From the NCBI RefSeq assembly GCF_049537155.1, contig NZ_JBMVQZ010000017.1, forward strand, positions 9,828 to 73,827: a stretch of 64,000 bases of DNA. The letters run 5' to 3'. Every line of letters starts with the position of its first letter. Within the stretch, counting starts at the first letter, position 1. Below, piece after piece: positions 9,232 through 18,523 of the stretch. The stretch comes from Limisphaera sp049537155. GTDB taxonomy: Bacteria > Verrucomicrobiota > Verrucomicrobiia > Limisphaerales > Limisphaeraceae. Position numbers and translations under genes: made by a program. A model generated the notes under the pieces. The model was not told the origin of the DNA and did not search any database. It was given only the letters and a program-made list of their open reading frames with translations.

Positions 9232-10323
9232 TCAGGGGCCGTGATCGGCGCGCCAAAGGAGCCAGGCCCCGGCGGCCTGAAAGAGAAGGTTTGGCAACCA
9301 AACCACCAGATGGGGATGCCATTCGGGCCGGGTGTCCCATGCGCCGGCCAGCAGGAGGAAGCTGAAGTAGAGTGCCACCAAGGCCAGGGCGATGCCGACA
9401 CTGACGTTGGTTTCGCGCCGGTGCAGTCGCGCCCCCAGGGGGATGCCCACCAGACAGAAGGAGAAGCAGGCGAACCCGAAGGCCACGCGTTGGTGGAGCT
9501 GGACGCGCACGGGGGTGATGTCCACGCCCTGTTGTCTGCGCAGGTCGAGTTCCTGACGCAACTGGCGCCAGGTCATTTCGCTGAGTTTGGGCCGACGCGG
9601 TCCCTCGCGGTTGGGCGGGGTCAGTTCATAGACCAGGGTTCGTGCGTAACCGGCGGGGAGCCAGCCTTCCGAACCCCGGCGGGCGGCGACCACGTCGTGG
9701 AGTTCCAGGCGGAGGCGGTCCCCGCCGTCTTCGATCAGCAGACGGCCGGTCTCGGCCCGGAGGCGGAATTCGGCGCGGTCCTGGGCGTCGAGTTTCCAGA
9801 GCAGGATTTCTTCCAGTCTGTCCCGGGTGTGTTTGCCGACGTAGAGCACCAGGCCGGGGAAATCATGGATGTACTGTTGTTCGGGGATCAGGTTGCCGGC
9901 CATTTGCAGTCCGACCTGTGCCAGGACGGCCTTGTACGCCACGCGGCTGCGCGGGGCCCACTCGGCGTTGATGGCCACGGAGAGGAGACTGAGGAGAAGG
10001 CCGAAGGCCAGGATGGGGGCGGCCAGGCCGGTGAGGCTGAAGCCGCCGGCCCGGGCGGCGGTGAGTTCCTGATCGGCGCTGAAGCGGCCGAAAACCAGGA
10101 GGGTGGCGGTCAGGATGCCCATGGGCAGGGCAAACGGTGCCACGTAGGGCAGCAGGAATCCCAGCGCCTCCAAAACGAGCGCGGGACGGACCTCGTGTCG
10201 GACCAGCAGGGTGAGGACTTCCCGGAGCACGTTGCCCAGCAGGAGCACGAACACGAACACCAGCACGGCCATGCAAAAGGCCGCGACGACCTGGCCGAGA
10301 AGGTAGCGCTGCAGCGTGTTCAC
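9232..10323 (-). CDS. LptF/LptG family inner-membrane permease
   Basis: A 363-residue YjgP/YjgQ-family permease. In the family it is part of the LptB2FG transporter that extracts lipopolysaccharide from the inner membrane for the Lpt bridge. The N-terminal segments (TLQRYLLGQVVAAFCMAVLV, then ALPMGILTATLLVFGRFS) and RAGGFSLTGLAAPIL match the family. A periplasmic beta-jellyroll-like middle (residues ~130-260) and three C-terminal membrane segments follow, including RVAFGFACFSFCLVGIPLGA. The start codon is GTG at 10323. It follows lpxA by 82 bases on the same strand, which supports an LPS role. Whether it is LptF or LptG cannot be decided; the partner is not nearby. Confidence 0.88.
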   Translation of the reverse strand: MNTLQRYLLGQVVAAFCMAVLVFVFVLLLGNVLREVLTLLVRHEVRPALVLEALGFLLPYVAPFALPMGILTATLLVFGRFSADQELTAARAGGFSLTGLAAPILAFGLLLSLLSVAINAEWAPRSRVAYKAVLAQVGLQMAGNLIPEQQYIHDFPGLVLYVGKHTRDRLEEILLWKLDAQDRAEFRLRAETGRLLIEDGGDRLRLELHDVVAARRGSEGWLPAGYARTLVYELTPPNREGPRRPKLSEMTWRQLRQELDLRRQQGVDITPVRVQLHQRVAFGFACFSFCLVGIPLGARLHRRETNVSVGIALALVALYFSFLLLAGAWDTRPEWHPHLVVWLPNLLFQAAGAWLLWRADHGP

Positions 10324-10405
10324 GGCTGGAAGGTCACAATTTGGGTGGGCCGGCCCGCGGAGGGCCGGTTTCGGGCTTGGCTTCGGGCGCGGCGGCGGAC
10401 GAGGT

Positions 10406-11176
10406 TCACCGGCTGATTCCTCGGGTGCTGGTCCGGATGAAGGCCACCAGGTGTTTCAGTTCCGGGAAAGGGGGCAGTTCCGATTCGATGCGGGCCAGCG
10501 CGTTGGGGAGGCTCAGGCCGCTGCGGAACAGGAGCTTGTGTGCCTGGCGCAGGGCGGACTGGATCTCCTCTGAAATTCCGGCACGTTCGAGGCCGACCTT
10601 GTTGATGGTGACGGTTTGAGCGGGGCTGCCGTCGGCCAGCATGAAGGGCGGCACGTCCTGGACCACCTTGGAGCATCCCCCCACCATGGCCAGGCGACCG
10701 ATGCGACAGAACTGGTGCACGGCGGCGTACCCGGCCAGGACGGCCTGATCCTCCACCTGGACGTGTCCGGCCAGGCCGGCGTAGCTGGACATGACGATAC
10801 GATTGCCGAGCACGCAGTCGTGGGCGATGTGGCAGTAGGCGAGGATGTGATTGTCGGAGCCGATGATGGTGGCGCCGCCGTCGTGGGTGGCGCTGTGGAC
10901 GGTGACGCCCTCGCGGAAGGTGTTGCGGTCGCCGATGAGGACCCGGGTGATGCCGCCCTGCCATTTCAGGTCCTGGGTGCGCAGTCCGATGGAGGCGAAG
11001 GGGTAGATTTCGTTGTCGCAGCCGAGCCGGGTGTGACCGTCAATGACCACGTGGGAATGCAAGCGGCAGCGGTCACCCAGTTCGACGTGTTCGCCGATCA
11101 CGCAGTAGGGGCCGATGACGCAGTCGCGTCCGATGCGGGCGTTCGGGTGGATGACGGCGGTGGGGTGGATCGACAT
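10406..11176 (-). CDS. lpxA: Acyl-[ACP]-UDP-N-acetylglucosamine O-acyltransferase
   Basis: LpxA transfers a 3-hydroxyacyl chain from ACP to UDP-GlcNAc, the first step of lipid A synthesis, in the cytoplasm. The 256-residue length is typical. The protein begins MSIHPTAVIHPNARIGRDC and runs through repeated hexapeptides of a left-handed beta-helix. The region VTVHSATHDGGATIIGSDN carries the conserved catalytic-histidine area, followed by HILAYCHIAHDCVLGN. The C-terminal helical domain (GISEEIQSALRQAHKLLFRS) is the family's acyl-binding tail. The ATG at 11176 is 29 bases after the lpxC-fabZ stop, so the two sequential pathway genes are almost certainly one operon. Confidence 0.96.
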   Translation of the reverse strand: MSIHPTAVIHPNARIGRDCVIGPYCVIGEHVELGDRCRLHSHVVIDGHTRLGCDNEIYPFASIGLRTQDLKWQGGITRVLIGDRNTFREGVTVHSATHDGGATIIGSDNHILAYCHIAHDCVLGNRIVMSSYAGLAGHVQVEDQAVLAGYAAVHQFCRIGRLAMVGGCSKVVQDVPPFMLADGSPAQTVTINKVGLERAGISEEIQSALRQAHKLLFRSGLSLPNALARIESELPPFPELKHLVAFIRTSTRGISR

Positions 11177-11205
11177 GATGGAAAACGGTTGCCTCGGGTC
11201 GCGTT

Positions 11206-12564
11206 TCAGGCGTCCATCAGCATGAAGGTGACCACCGCTTCGCTCACCACCTCGCCGCGGACCTTGCAGGTTCCGCGGGCCTTGCCGACCTTGCCCCGTG
11301 CCTTGAGCAGGTCCACTTCGATGACGAGTGTGTCACCCGGCAGGACCGGTTTGCGCCATTTGACCTCCTCGGCCGACATGAAGTAGGCGATCTGTGGTTT
11401 GTCGGCGAAGCGCTTGCGCATGAGGACGCCGGCCACCTGGGCGATGGCTTCCAACTGCAGGACGCCCGGGAAGATGGGGTGGCCGGGGAAATGCCCCTGG
11501 AAGAACGGCTCGTTGATGGTGACGTTTTTGATGCCAATGATGCGTTCGGGCTCCAGCCGTGCGATACGGTCCACCAAGAGGAAGGGGTACCGGTGGGGGA
11601 TGAGCTTCATGATCTCGGAGACGTCGAGCACGCACGCGTCCAGGACCGGATCGTGCGGTGGCGGGGGCTGCGAGGCGGCTTGGGCGGCAGGGGCCGGCGG
11701 GGGTGCGAACGCGGGCATGTTGGCCCGGCGACAGCGCGCGTCCAATTGGCGGACCAGCTCGCAGTTGGCGGTGTGACTGGGGCGCACGGCCACGAGATGA
11801 CCGAGGATGGGCCGTCCGAACAGGGCCAGGTCGCCCACGATGTCGAGCATTTTGTGGCGGACGAACTCGTCCGGGTAACGCAACGGCTCGGTGGTGAGCA
11901 CGGCGTCGTCCCGGATGACCACGGCGTTTTCCAGGCTGCCGCCCTTGATGAGACCGTTTTTGATCAGGTACTCGATCTCTTCGAAGAAACAGAAGGTGCG
12001 GGCGTGGGCCAGTTCGCGTTCCCAGGAGTCGGGGGTGATCACCAGGGAAAAGAACTGGGTGTAACGGCCGGCCTTGTCTGCGCTGGTGCAGGTGATGCGG
12101 AATTCGGGGGCCGGGATCAGATGCATGAGGGTGTCACCCATCTGCAGCGCCAGGGGTTCGGTGACGGCGTAGGGTTGGCGGGGTGCGTCCTGGACCTGCA
12201 GACCGGCGGAATGAATGAGCCTGCAGTATTCCCGTGCGCTGCCGTCGGCAATGGGCGGCTCGTTGGCGTCCAGTTCCACCACCACGTTGTCCACGCCGCA
12301 GCCGCTCAGTGCGGCCAGCACGTGTTCCACGGTATGGATGCGCACCGAGCCCTTGCCCAGTGTGGTGGAACGTTGCGTGTCCACCACGTTTTCAATGCGC
12401 GCCTCGATTTCGGGACGCGCCTCCAGATCCACGCGCCGGAAACGGATGCCATGCCCCGCGGGCGCGGGTACCAGGGTCATGGTGACACGATTGCCGCTGT
12501 GAAGACCCACGCCCGAAAAGCTGACGGAACGTTTGATGGTCTGCTGCGAAAGCACGGCGGGCAT
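11206..12564 (-). CDS. lpxC-fabZ: Bifunctional UDP-3-O-acyl-GlcNAc deacetylase / 3-hydroxyacyl-ACP dehydratase
   Basis: A natural fusion of two cytoplasmic enzymes, 452 residues from the ATG at 12564 (MPAVLSQQTIKR). Residues 1 to ~290 are LpxC, the zinc deacetylase that commits UDP-GlcNAc to lipid A; zinc ligands are visible in HTVEH (~77-81) and in RHKMLDIVGDLAL (~230-240). An Ala/Pro linker leads to FabZ (~305-452), with IPHRYPFLLVDRI and GHFPGHPIFPGVLQLEAIAQ carrying the catalytic His and Glu region. Fused LpxC/FabZ proteins are known in Bacteroidetes and some other phyla including Verrucomicrobia. It is the first gene of a minus-strand envelope block with lpxA and the LptF-type permease. 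The open frame upstream of 12564 has no homologous sequence. Confidence 0.95.
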   Translation of the reverse strand: MPAVLSQQTIKRSVSFSGVGLHSGNRVTMTLVPAPAGHGIRFRRVDLEARPEIEARIENVVDTQRSTTLGKGSVRIHTVEHVLAALSGCGVDNVVVELDANEPPIADGSAREYCRLIHSAGLQVQDAPRQPYAVTEPLALQMGDTLMHLIPAPEFRITCTSADKAGRYTQFFSLVITPDSWERELAHARTFCFFEEIEYLIKNGLIKGGSLENAVVIRDDAVLTTEPLRYPDEFVRHKMLDIVGDLALFGRPILGHLVAVRPSHTANCELVRQLDARCRRANMPAFAPPPAPAAQAASQPPPPHDPVLDACVLDVSEIMKLIPHRYPFLLVDRIARLEPERIIGIKNVTINEPFFQGHFPGHPIFPGVLQLEAIAQVAGVLMRKRFADKPQIAYFMSAEEVKWRKPVLPGDTLVIEVDLLKARGKVGKARGTCKVRGEVVSEAVVTFMLMDA

Positions 12565-12818
12565 TAGACCAGTCCGACTTCGCGGTGGCAAGGCGGGAGG
12601 GGGAGTCTGTGGCGGGCCCAAACCGGTTTGGTGGCGGTTTTCGTGGGCAGGTGGGGCACGTTCCGGGCGCGGTTGCCCGGGCGTGGCTGTCGGACCGGCG
12701 GGGTGCCTGGGGCGTCAGGTGCCGGTCATTCAGAGGGGGGAGGGGACCGGCCCGCGTTTTGGGCATCCGCGGGGGCGGGGTTGGCGGCGGCCGGGTTTTC
12801 GAGCTAGAGTGAGGGGAA

Positions 12819-13490
12819 ATGATTCGGTATGCAGCCCGATCCCGGGCGGGGACGTTCCTGCGCTGGCTGGCGGCGGGTGTCCTCGCACTGGGCAGCGTGA
12901 AATCGATGGCGATGGATCCATCCAATCATTCAGCGGCGTCCGGGGCGGATCCTGCGCCCGGGCGGGAAATTGCCGTGTTGGGCGGGGGTTGTTTCTGGTG
13001 CATGGAGGCGTTGTTCGAGACGCTGCCGGGGGTGGTGTCGGTGACCAGCGGGTATGCCGGGGGGCATGTGCCGAACCCGACGTACAAGCAGGTTTGCACT
13101 GGCACGACCGGCCATGCCGAGGTGATTCGCATTGAGTACGATCCGAATCGGATCCGGTACGAGGACCTGTTGGAGGCGTTTTGGGAGGCGCACGATCCCA
13201 CGACGCCGAACCGGCAGGGGAACGATGTCGGCCCACAGTATCGGTCCATCATTTTGTATGTGAACGAGGCACAGCGGCGGGCGGCTGAAAAGTCCCGGGC
13301 CGAAGCTGCGCGGAGGTTTTCGCGACCGATTGTGACGGAGATTGTCCCGTTGGAAAGGTTTTATCCGGCCGAGGCTTATCATCAGGATTACTTCCGCAAG
13401 AACCCGGAGCAGGCCTACTGCCAGTTTGTGATCCGTCCCAAGCTCGAAAAGTTCCAGAAATCTCGTGCCGTGGAGAAGGGACGCCCATGA
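12819..13490 (+). CDS. msrA: Peptide-methionine (S)-S-oxide reductase with N-terminal export signal
   Basis: MsrA repairs oxidised methionine by reducing the S-sulfoxide. The signature GGGCFWCMEA places the nucleophilic Cys near residue 58. SGYAGGHVPNPTYKQVCTGTTGHAE and NRQGNDVGPQYRSII are the other conserved blocks. The catalytic domain is preceded by ~50 residues: a basic start (MIRYAARSRAGTFLRW), a hydrophobic run (LAAGVLALGSV) and a polar linker. This looks like a signal peptide, so the enzyme probably acts in the periplasm. CxxC-type resolving cysteines at the C terminus are few (one Cys in QAYCQFV). It is divergent from lpxC-fabZ across 254 bases and precedes panD. Confidence 0.93.
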   Translation: MIRYAARSRAGTFLRWLAAGVLALGSVKSMAMDPSNHSAASGADPAPGREIAVLGGGCFWCMEALFETLPGVVSVTSGYAGGHVPNPTYKQVCTGTTGHAEVIRIEYDPNRIRYEDLLEAFWEAHDPTTPNRQGNDVGPQYRSIILYVNEAQRRAAEKSRAEAARRFSRPIVTEIVPLERFYPAEAYHQDYFRKNPEQAYCQFVIRPKLEKFQKSRAVEKGRP

Positions 13491-13626
13491 ATCGGCCGGT
13501 CCGACCGAGCCCGGGGTGGGGCGTGCGCGGCATTGAATCGCGGCGTGTGGTTTTTATATTGGGCTTGCGGGAGGGCGATCCGGCGCAATGATCCAGCGGG
13601 TTTGCCGGGGCCGGTCGCCGAGGCCT

Positions 13627-13989
13627 ATGCAAGTCTTGTTGTTGAAATCCAAGATTCATCGGGCGGCGGTGACCGCCGGGAACGTGGACTACGAGGGGAG
13701 TCTGGGGATTGACCAGGACCTGATGGACCGGGTTGGACTGCTGCCGTATGAGAAGATCTTGTGTGGCAACCTGGCCAACGGGGAGCGGTTCGAGACCTAC
13801 GCGATCCCGGCGCCGCGGGGGTCTCGTGCCATCATTCTCAACGGGGCCACGGCGCATTTGGGCAAACCGGGCGACCGGCTGACCATCATGAGCTACACCT
13901 GGGTGGACGAGGACCGTGCGCGGGATTGGAAGCCCAGGGTCATTGTGTTGGGCGAGGGCAATCGGGTGGTGGACGAGCGCGGCGTTTGA
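13627..13989 (+). CDS. panD: Aspartate 1-decarboxylase
   Basis: PanD makes beta-alanine from L-aspartate for pantothenate synthesis. It is a pyruvoyl enzyme that cleaves itself. From the ATG at 13627 the protein is 120 residues, begins MQVLLLKSKIHRAAVT and has YEGSLGID with the self-cleavage Gly24-Ser25 pair exactly where the family has it. YEKILCGNLANGERFETY and the ILNGATAHLGKPGDRLTIMSY block are also conserved. An in-frame ATG at 13588, preceded by GGGAGGG, would add 13 basic residues. I prefer 13627 on family length, but the upstream start has the better ribosome binding site. It lies about 135 bases after msrA with no obvious terminator between. Confidence 0.92.
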   Translation: MQVLLLKSKIHRAAVTAGNVDYEGSLGIDQDLMDRVGLLPYEKILCGNLANGERFETYAIPAPRGSRAIILNGATAHLGKPGDRLTIMSYTWVDEDRARDWKPRVIVLGEGNRVVDERGV

Positions 13990-14062
13990 AGGGGGCGGGA
14001 TCGAAGTGCGGCGCCGGCCGTCTTGTCGGCGGGGCGGGGCATGCGAACAGGTTGCCCCCGGC

Positions 14063-16159
14063 TCAGCGTGGAAGGGGTTCGATCGTCGTCTGCAGCCGGC
14101 CGGCCCCGGTGGGTTGATGCAGTCGAACCGCGAGGCGACGGGGTTTTTCGCGCGTGCGGACGTCTTCCTGGAGGATTTCGTCGGAGACGGTGTACTCGGC
14201 GCCGTGGGTGTTCAGTGTGACGCGCACGGCTGCGTGCTCGTCGCCCACGCGCAGTTGGTGGGTGGTCCGTGACCAGGGCGACCATGTGATCAGCGCGGAT
14301 TCGAACGTCACCGGCCGGGTGGCCTGCCAGGAGTCGGTAACCGTCAGGGCGGGGTGTGGCCCCCGGCGGAAGACAAAGGTGCGCAGGAGCCGGGTCAGCC
14401 CCTCGACTTTGTAGGCGCGTGTCAGGTCGAAGACCAGCCGGTCCTCTTCCGGTCCGAGGGAGACTTCCACCAACTGCGCGCGGGCGGAGGCGCCCGTTTG
14501 TTGGAGCTGTCCGTCCACGACGGGCACGCTGTGGCCGTAGGAATTGAGCACGCGACTTTCGTAGCGGCGGGAACTGAAGGTGCGGGCGGTGTAGACCTCT
14601 GCGCCGGGGTCGCAGAGGACCATGGTGGATCCGACGACGACGCTGAAGCTTCCGACGTCGTTGTGGTTGTGGTGTTCGGCGTTGTGACCGCCCTTGAGGC
14701 AGGCGGCAAACGGTGGTTGTCCCTCCGGAGGTCGGCAAATCAGGACGCCGGCGTTTTCGAACCAGGTCCGCAGCGGGTCCGGCTGAAACGCGTCCGGTTG
14801 GGTGGAAAGGGCGGGGAGTGGCCGTGGGAGGAAGGCGGACAACACGGTGATGGCCAGGGCGTGTCCCGGTCCGGGTTCACCGGCCTGCACGCCGCCCGGC
14901 AGCGGCAGGTGGAGCCGTTGGGCCAGGACCTGCACCACACGCGCGTCCGGTCGTGTGCCGGGCGAACAATCGGAGATGCTGGGATAGACACCGTTCAGGA
15001 TTTCGGCCCGCCAGGGGAAGAGCGCGGGCATGCGTGCCTCGGGTAGGGCCAGCAGGTCCAGACGACCACCGGTGGCCAGGCGCAACATCTCTCCCAGCCA
15101 GGTGAAGTGGCCGAACCCGTAGTTCCAGTAGCCGAGACCCTCACTGCAGTAGCCGTCAGGGGTGAACCCGCGAAGGAAGAAGCGGATATGGTCCTCGGCG
15201 GCGGCGACGAACCACGCGCGGTCGCGCGGGGATTCGACGACGGCCAGTGCGGTACCCACGGTGCCGGCCAGGCAGACGGCGTTCCAGTTATGGGTCGCCC
15301 GAAGCCAGAAGGCTTCCGGTTGGCGGCCCTCGATCATGGCCCGGAAGGGCCGCAGGGTGCGGCGTTCGAGGTTGTCGCGGACCCGCGCCCGGGTCTCGGG
15401 TGAAAGTTTGTCGCCCAACAGCCAGAGGGCGGTGGCCATGTCCCAGCTCAGGGCCGTGGAGCCCAGATCCATTTCCACGATTTCCCCGCGGAAATTGCGG
15501 AGCGACCTGTCATGGGCCGGGTATACCCAGGTGCGTTCCGCACAGAGGGCGTTCAACGTCTCTTCCAAGGGAGGAAGGAACCGGCCACGGTTTTCCAGTG
15601 CTTCGGCCAGGGTGAAGGTGGCGACCCTGCCGCGGCGGGCGAAGGCCACGCGCTGCCAGCGGTCGCGGTTTCCGGTGCGTGAGAAGTCCAGGTACAACTC
15701 GTCCGGTTGTTCGGGCAGACCCGATTGGGCGAGGGACTCGGCTTCCCGGATGAGATCGCGCCACTGGGGCTTTTCCGCCAAGGTGGTCCACGCGGGACGA
15801 TCGCTGATGGGCCGGCCCACGCCCGTGGGGTGGGCGGGCAACCACGTGGCCAGCTCCTCGACGCGCGTGGTTGAGGGTGGGGCAGCAGGGACGGTGGAGA
15901 TCCACACGAGTGCCAGGGCCACGGCAGGGAGGCAACGGGGTCGAGGGATCAGAGGACCATGGTTGCGGCGGGCGGCTCGAATGAGGTGCGGTCCGATGGA
16001 CACCCACTGCACGCCGGCGGGCCAGGTTCCCGGGTCGGATGCGGCGGGGTGTGCCACCCTGGGCTCGGGGAATGCGGGGCGCGAATCGCTGGACGACGAG
16101 CCGGAACGCCGGGTGGAGTCCGAATCGTTGCGCCGCTGCGAGTCGTGTTCCATGTCCAT
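14063..16159 (-). CDS. Heparinase II/III-like polysaccharide lyase, probably exported
   Basis: About 698 residues. The N-terminal half is an alpha/alpha-toroid (DMATALWLLGDKLSPETRARV, ATHNWNAVCLAGTVGTAL). The C-terminal half contains GGHNAEHHNHNDVGSFSV, the heparinase II/III signature, followed by beta-sandwich sequence. Asn in HNWNAV and His in NHNDVGSF fit the catalytic and metal-binding positions of these lyases, which cleave uronic-acid polysaccharides by beta-elimination. A hydrophobic stretch (CLPAVALALVWISTVPAA, ~residues 65-82 from this start) looks like a signal peptide. The true start may therefore be a GTG near 15999 (SIGPHLIRAARRN) instead of the ATG at 16159. The substrate cannot be told from sequence. 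It diverges from the SIS-domain gene. Confidence 0.82.
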   Translation of the reverse strand: MDMEHDSQRRNDSDSTRRSGSSSSDSRPAFPEPRVAHPAASDPGTWPAGVQWVSIGPHLIRAARRNHGPLIPRPRCLPAVALALVWISTVPAAPPSTTRVEELATWLPAHPTGVGRPISDRPAWTTLAEKPQWRDLIREAESLAQSGLPEQPDELYLDFSRTGNRDRWQRVAFARRGRVATFTLAEALENRGRFLPPLEETLNALCAERTWVYPAHDRSLRNFRGEIVEMDLGSTALSWDMATALWLLGDKLSPETRARVRDNLERRTLRPFRAMIEGRQPEAFWLRATHNWNAVCLAGTVGTALAVVESPRDRAWFVAAAEDHIRFFLRGFTPDGYCSEGLGYWNYGFGHFTWLGEMLRLATGGRLDLLALPEARMPALFPWRAEILNGVYPSISDCSPGTRPDARVVQVLAQRLHLPLPGGVQAGEPGPGHALAITVLSAFLPRPLPALSTQPDAFQPDPLRTWFENAGVLICRPPEGQPPFAACLKGGHNAEHHNHNDVGSFSVVVGSTMVLCDPGAEVYTARTFSSRRYESRVLNSYGHSVPVVDGQLQQTGASARAQLVEVSLGPEEDRLVFDLTRAYKVEGLTRLLRTFVFRRGPHPALTVTDSWQATRPVTFESALITWSPWSRTTHQLRVGDEHAAVRVTLNTHGAEYTVSDEILQEDVRTREKPRRLAVRLHQPTGAGRLQTTIEPLPR

Positions 16160-16424
16160 ACAGACTGGAATCGGGCCGCTTCCATTCAACGGCGTCCGGC
16201 GCCGGGCAGCTTCACCGGCACGTGTCTGCCCGCGCGCGCATGGTGTCTGTGGCGCACGGCCCCGGTTTGCCGGAGGGTGCCGAGGGCGACGTGTCGTGTC
16301 CGGTGCGGGTCGGAGGCCGGACCTCTCATGGAGTGAGTTGTTCTTGCCGGCCCGTGCGAGGCGGACCACTTTGGCTGACCCGGGCGGCTGATCGGCAGCC
16401 GACCCGGAGGGATCCAACGGGCGA

Positions 16425-18347
16425 ATGGCTTCTGGCGATCGAGGTTCTGCTGCGGAACGGTCTGCTGCTTTCCTGGCGGAGGCGGATCGCTTTCGCCTGG
16501 GCATGTTGACGACCGAACAGCCCCATCCGCTGACGGCGCAATTGGGCGAGGTGGCCCGGGCCGATGCGGCCGCGGCGTTGCGGATGTTGTTTCGCGTGGA
16601 CGAGGACGTGTTGCGGCGGTACGCGGCGGAGGTGGCATCCGGCCGGATGCCGGAGGTGGCGCGCGAGGTCCAGGCGGCGTTGGATCGCGGAGGGCGGGTT
16701 TTCTTTACGGGCTGTGGAGCCACAGGCCGGCTGGGCATCCTTCTGGCGGCTTTGTGGCGGGGTTTCTGGCAACAGGCGGCGTGGGAAGGGTGGACGGACG
16801 CCGCCACGGCTGCGGATTGGGAGGAGCGCGTGGTGCCGGTGATGGCCGGCGGTGATTACGCCTTCGTGCGTTCCGTGGAGGGATTCGAGGATCACGAGGC
16901 GATGGGGGCGAGGCAACTTCGCGACCGCGGTGTCCGGGCCGGTGACGTGGTTTTTGCGGTGACGGAGGGTGGGGAGACACCATTTGTCATTGGCACGGCG
17001 TGGGAGGCGTTGCGGGCCGGGGCGCACACGTTTTTCGTATACAACAATCCTGATGAGGTGCTCCGGGCTCACGTGGCCCGCAGCCGCGCGGTGTTGGACG
17101 AACCCGGCATCCGGAAGTGGAACCTGACGACCGGTCCGATGGCCGTGACCGGTTCCACGCGGATGCAGGCCACCAGCATTGAACTGGCGGTGTTGGTGAC
17201 GGTCTTGGAAGGGGTGATCCGCACGTGCGGCCGCGTGCGCGTGCCCGCGGTCGGGGGAGAGAACGCCGGCGGATCTCCGGATCGGATCCCGGGCCGGTTC
17301 TTGGAGGCGCTGCGGAGGATGCATGAGCAACTCTTGGCCGGGCCGACACTGGCCGCCCTGGCTGAGTGGGTGCGGTTGGAGAGCGAGGTTTACCGAAACG
17401 CAGGGAAGGTCAATTACCATGCGTTTTCCCTGGCGGCCGACCTTTTGACGGACACGGCGGAGCGCACGCCCACGTTCAGCCTGCCTCCGTTTCGTAAACA
17501 CGGAGACGTGGAGGCGGCCGATTCGTGGGCCTTCCTGTTCGTCCCGTGTCCGGACTCGGCCTCGGCATGGCGCCGGATCTTCAGGCGCGAACCGTGCTGC
17601 ATCAGCTGGTCGGCCGATGAGGTCCGGCAGCTCGTGCCGCCGGAGCGCTGGCCGGCCGTTTGCGAGGCGCTGGGCCGCATCACGCAGCAGGAGCTGATGC
17701 GGTTTCGGATTGGCGAGGATGGGCTGGCGGATCGGCCGCCGGGCCCGGGGGACGCCGCGGTGGCGCTGGTGGGGGATGAAGACCTTCCACTGTGGGAGGC
17801 GCCCCAGGGTTCTCTCCGGCAACGATTGGAGGAGGCACGCGCCAGCGGCGCGGCGACGGGGCTGGTGTTGATGGCCCCGGCAGAGGTCTGGGACCGGTGG
17901 CGTCGTGTCGGAGCGGGCGCTCCGTCGGCGACGTTCCTGGCCGGCGTGGAGACGGTCGGGGAAGGTTTCTGGCTGGGTGGTCCGGTTCGTGTGGTCACCA
18001 AAATGATGCTCAACGCGGTGTCCACGGCTGTAATGGCCCGGCTGGGCCGGGTCATGGGCAATGTGATGACATGGGTGGTGCCGTCGAATGGCAAGCTGGT
18101 GGACCGTGCCACGCGGTACATTGCCCAGTTGACGGGGCTGGATTACGGGGAGGCGAATCGTCTGTTGTTCGAGACCTTGGCCCACGTCGAGGATCGGATG
18201 CGGGCTGGCCGGGCCCATCCGCCCGTGGTGGGGCTGGCGGCGATGCGACACCGGTGCGGCGGGGATTGGGCGGCTGCCGAGAAGCGGTTGCTGGCCGAGC
18301 TCGGGACGTGCCGGATGGAGCCGGCCGGGGCCGCGGGCCCGGCCTGA
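16425..18347 (+). CDS. MurQ/GCKR-like SIS-domain protein
   Basis: 640 residues, about twice the length of N-acetylmuramic acid 6-phosphate etherase. The first SIS domain has FFTGCGATGRLGIL (~residues 93-106), comparable to MurQ's GxGTSGRLG loop. GDVVFAVTEGGETPFVIGTA and the MurQ-type TGSTRMQATSIELAV signature (~240) follow. The C-terminal helical signature (KMMLNAVSTAVMARLGRVMGN, VVPSNGKLVDRATRYIAQ) comes only after ~300 further residues. This double-length layout resembles the glucokinase-regulator (GCKR) branch, which binds sugar phosphates. I infer amino-sugar-phosphate binding or conversion, not a proven etherase. A GGAGGG lies 13 bases before the ATG. It diverges from the lyase gene, which may point to a shared sugar-scavenging role. 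Confidence 0.75.
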   Translation: MASGDRGSAAERSAAFLAEADRFRLGMLTTEQPHPLTAQLGEVARADAAAALRMLFRVDEDVLRRYAAEVASGRMPEVAREVQAALDRGGRVFFTGCGATGRLGILLAALWRGFWQQAAWEGWTDAATAADWEERVVPVMAGGDYAFVRSVEGFEDHEAMGARQLRDRGVRAGDVVFAVTEGGETPFVIGTAWEALRAGAHTFFVYNNPDEVLRAHVARSRAVLDEPGIRKWNLTTGPMAVTGSTRMQATSIELAVLVTVLEGVIRTCGRVRVPAVGGENAGGSPDRIPGRFLEALRRMHEQLLAGPTLAALAEWVRLESEVYRNAGKVNYHAFSLAADLLTDTAERTPTFSLPPFRKHGDVEAADSWAFLFVPCPDSASAWRRIFRREPCCISWSADEVRQLVPPERWPAVCEALGRITQQELMRFRIGEDGLADRPPGPGDAAVALVGDEDLPLWEAPQGSLRQRLEEARASGAATGLVLMAPAEVWDRWRRVGAGAPSATFLAGVETVGEGFWLGGPVRVVTKMMLNAVSTAVMARLGRVMGNVMTWVVPSNGKLVDRATRYIAQLTGLDYGEANRLLFETLAHVEDRMRAGRAHPPVVGLAAMRHRCGGDWAAAEKRLLAELGTCRMEPAGAAGPA

Positions 18348-18523
18348 GGCGTCACAAGCCGTGCGGATCGTTCCTGCCGAGAGCTGACTTGCCCCGGCGC
18401 GGTCCGCTGGCGTTAACTGCGCGGGTCTCTGACAAGCCGGCGGGGCGAATGACGCGGGGGACGCCCGGTGATAAATGCGTCCCGTCGTCTGCCGCCGGTC
18501 GAAACGCGAGGTTGGAGAGGCTC

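Noticed and set aside
6851..9244. A 797-residue plus-strand frame opposite pilB and its neighbour
   Set aside because: Antisense shadow; the minus-strand genes have complete catalytic motifs.
13588..13626. Alternative upstream start of panD
   Set aside because: It has a good GGGAGGG but adds a basic tail absent from the family and moves the Gly24-Ser25 site; kept as a possibility only.
16326..18251. A 641-residue minus-strand frame opposite the SIS gene
   Set aside because: His/Arg/Gln-rich shadow without a domain.
17792..18523. A 5' extension of argJ into the SIS-domain gene
   Set aside because: The extension is in another frame of a clearly coding gene; ArgJ homology starts at 18524.
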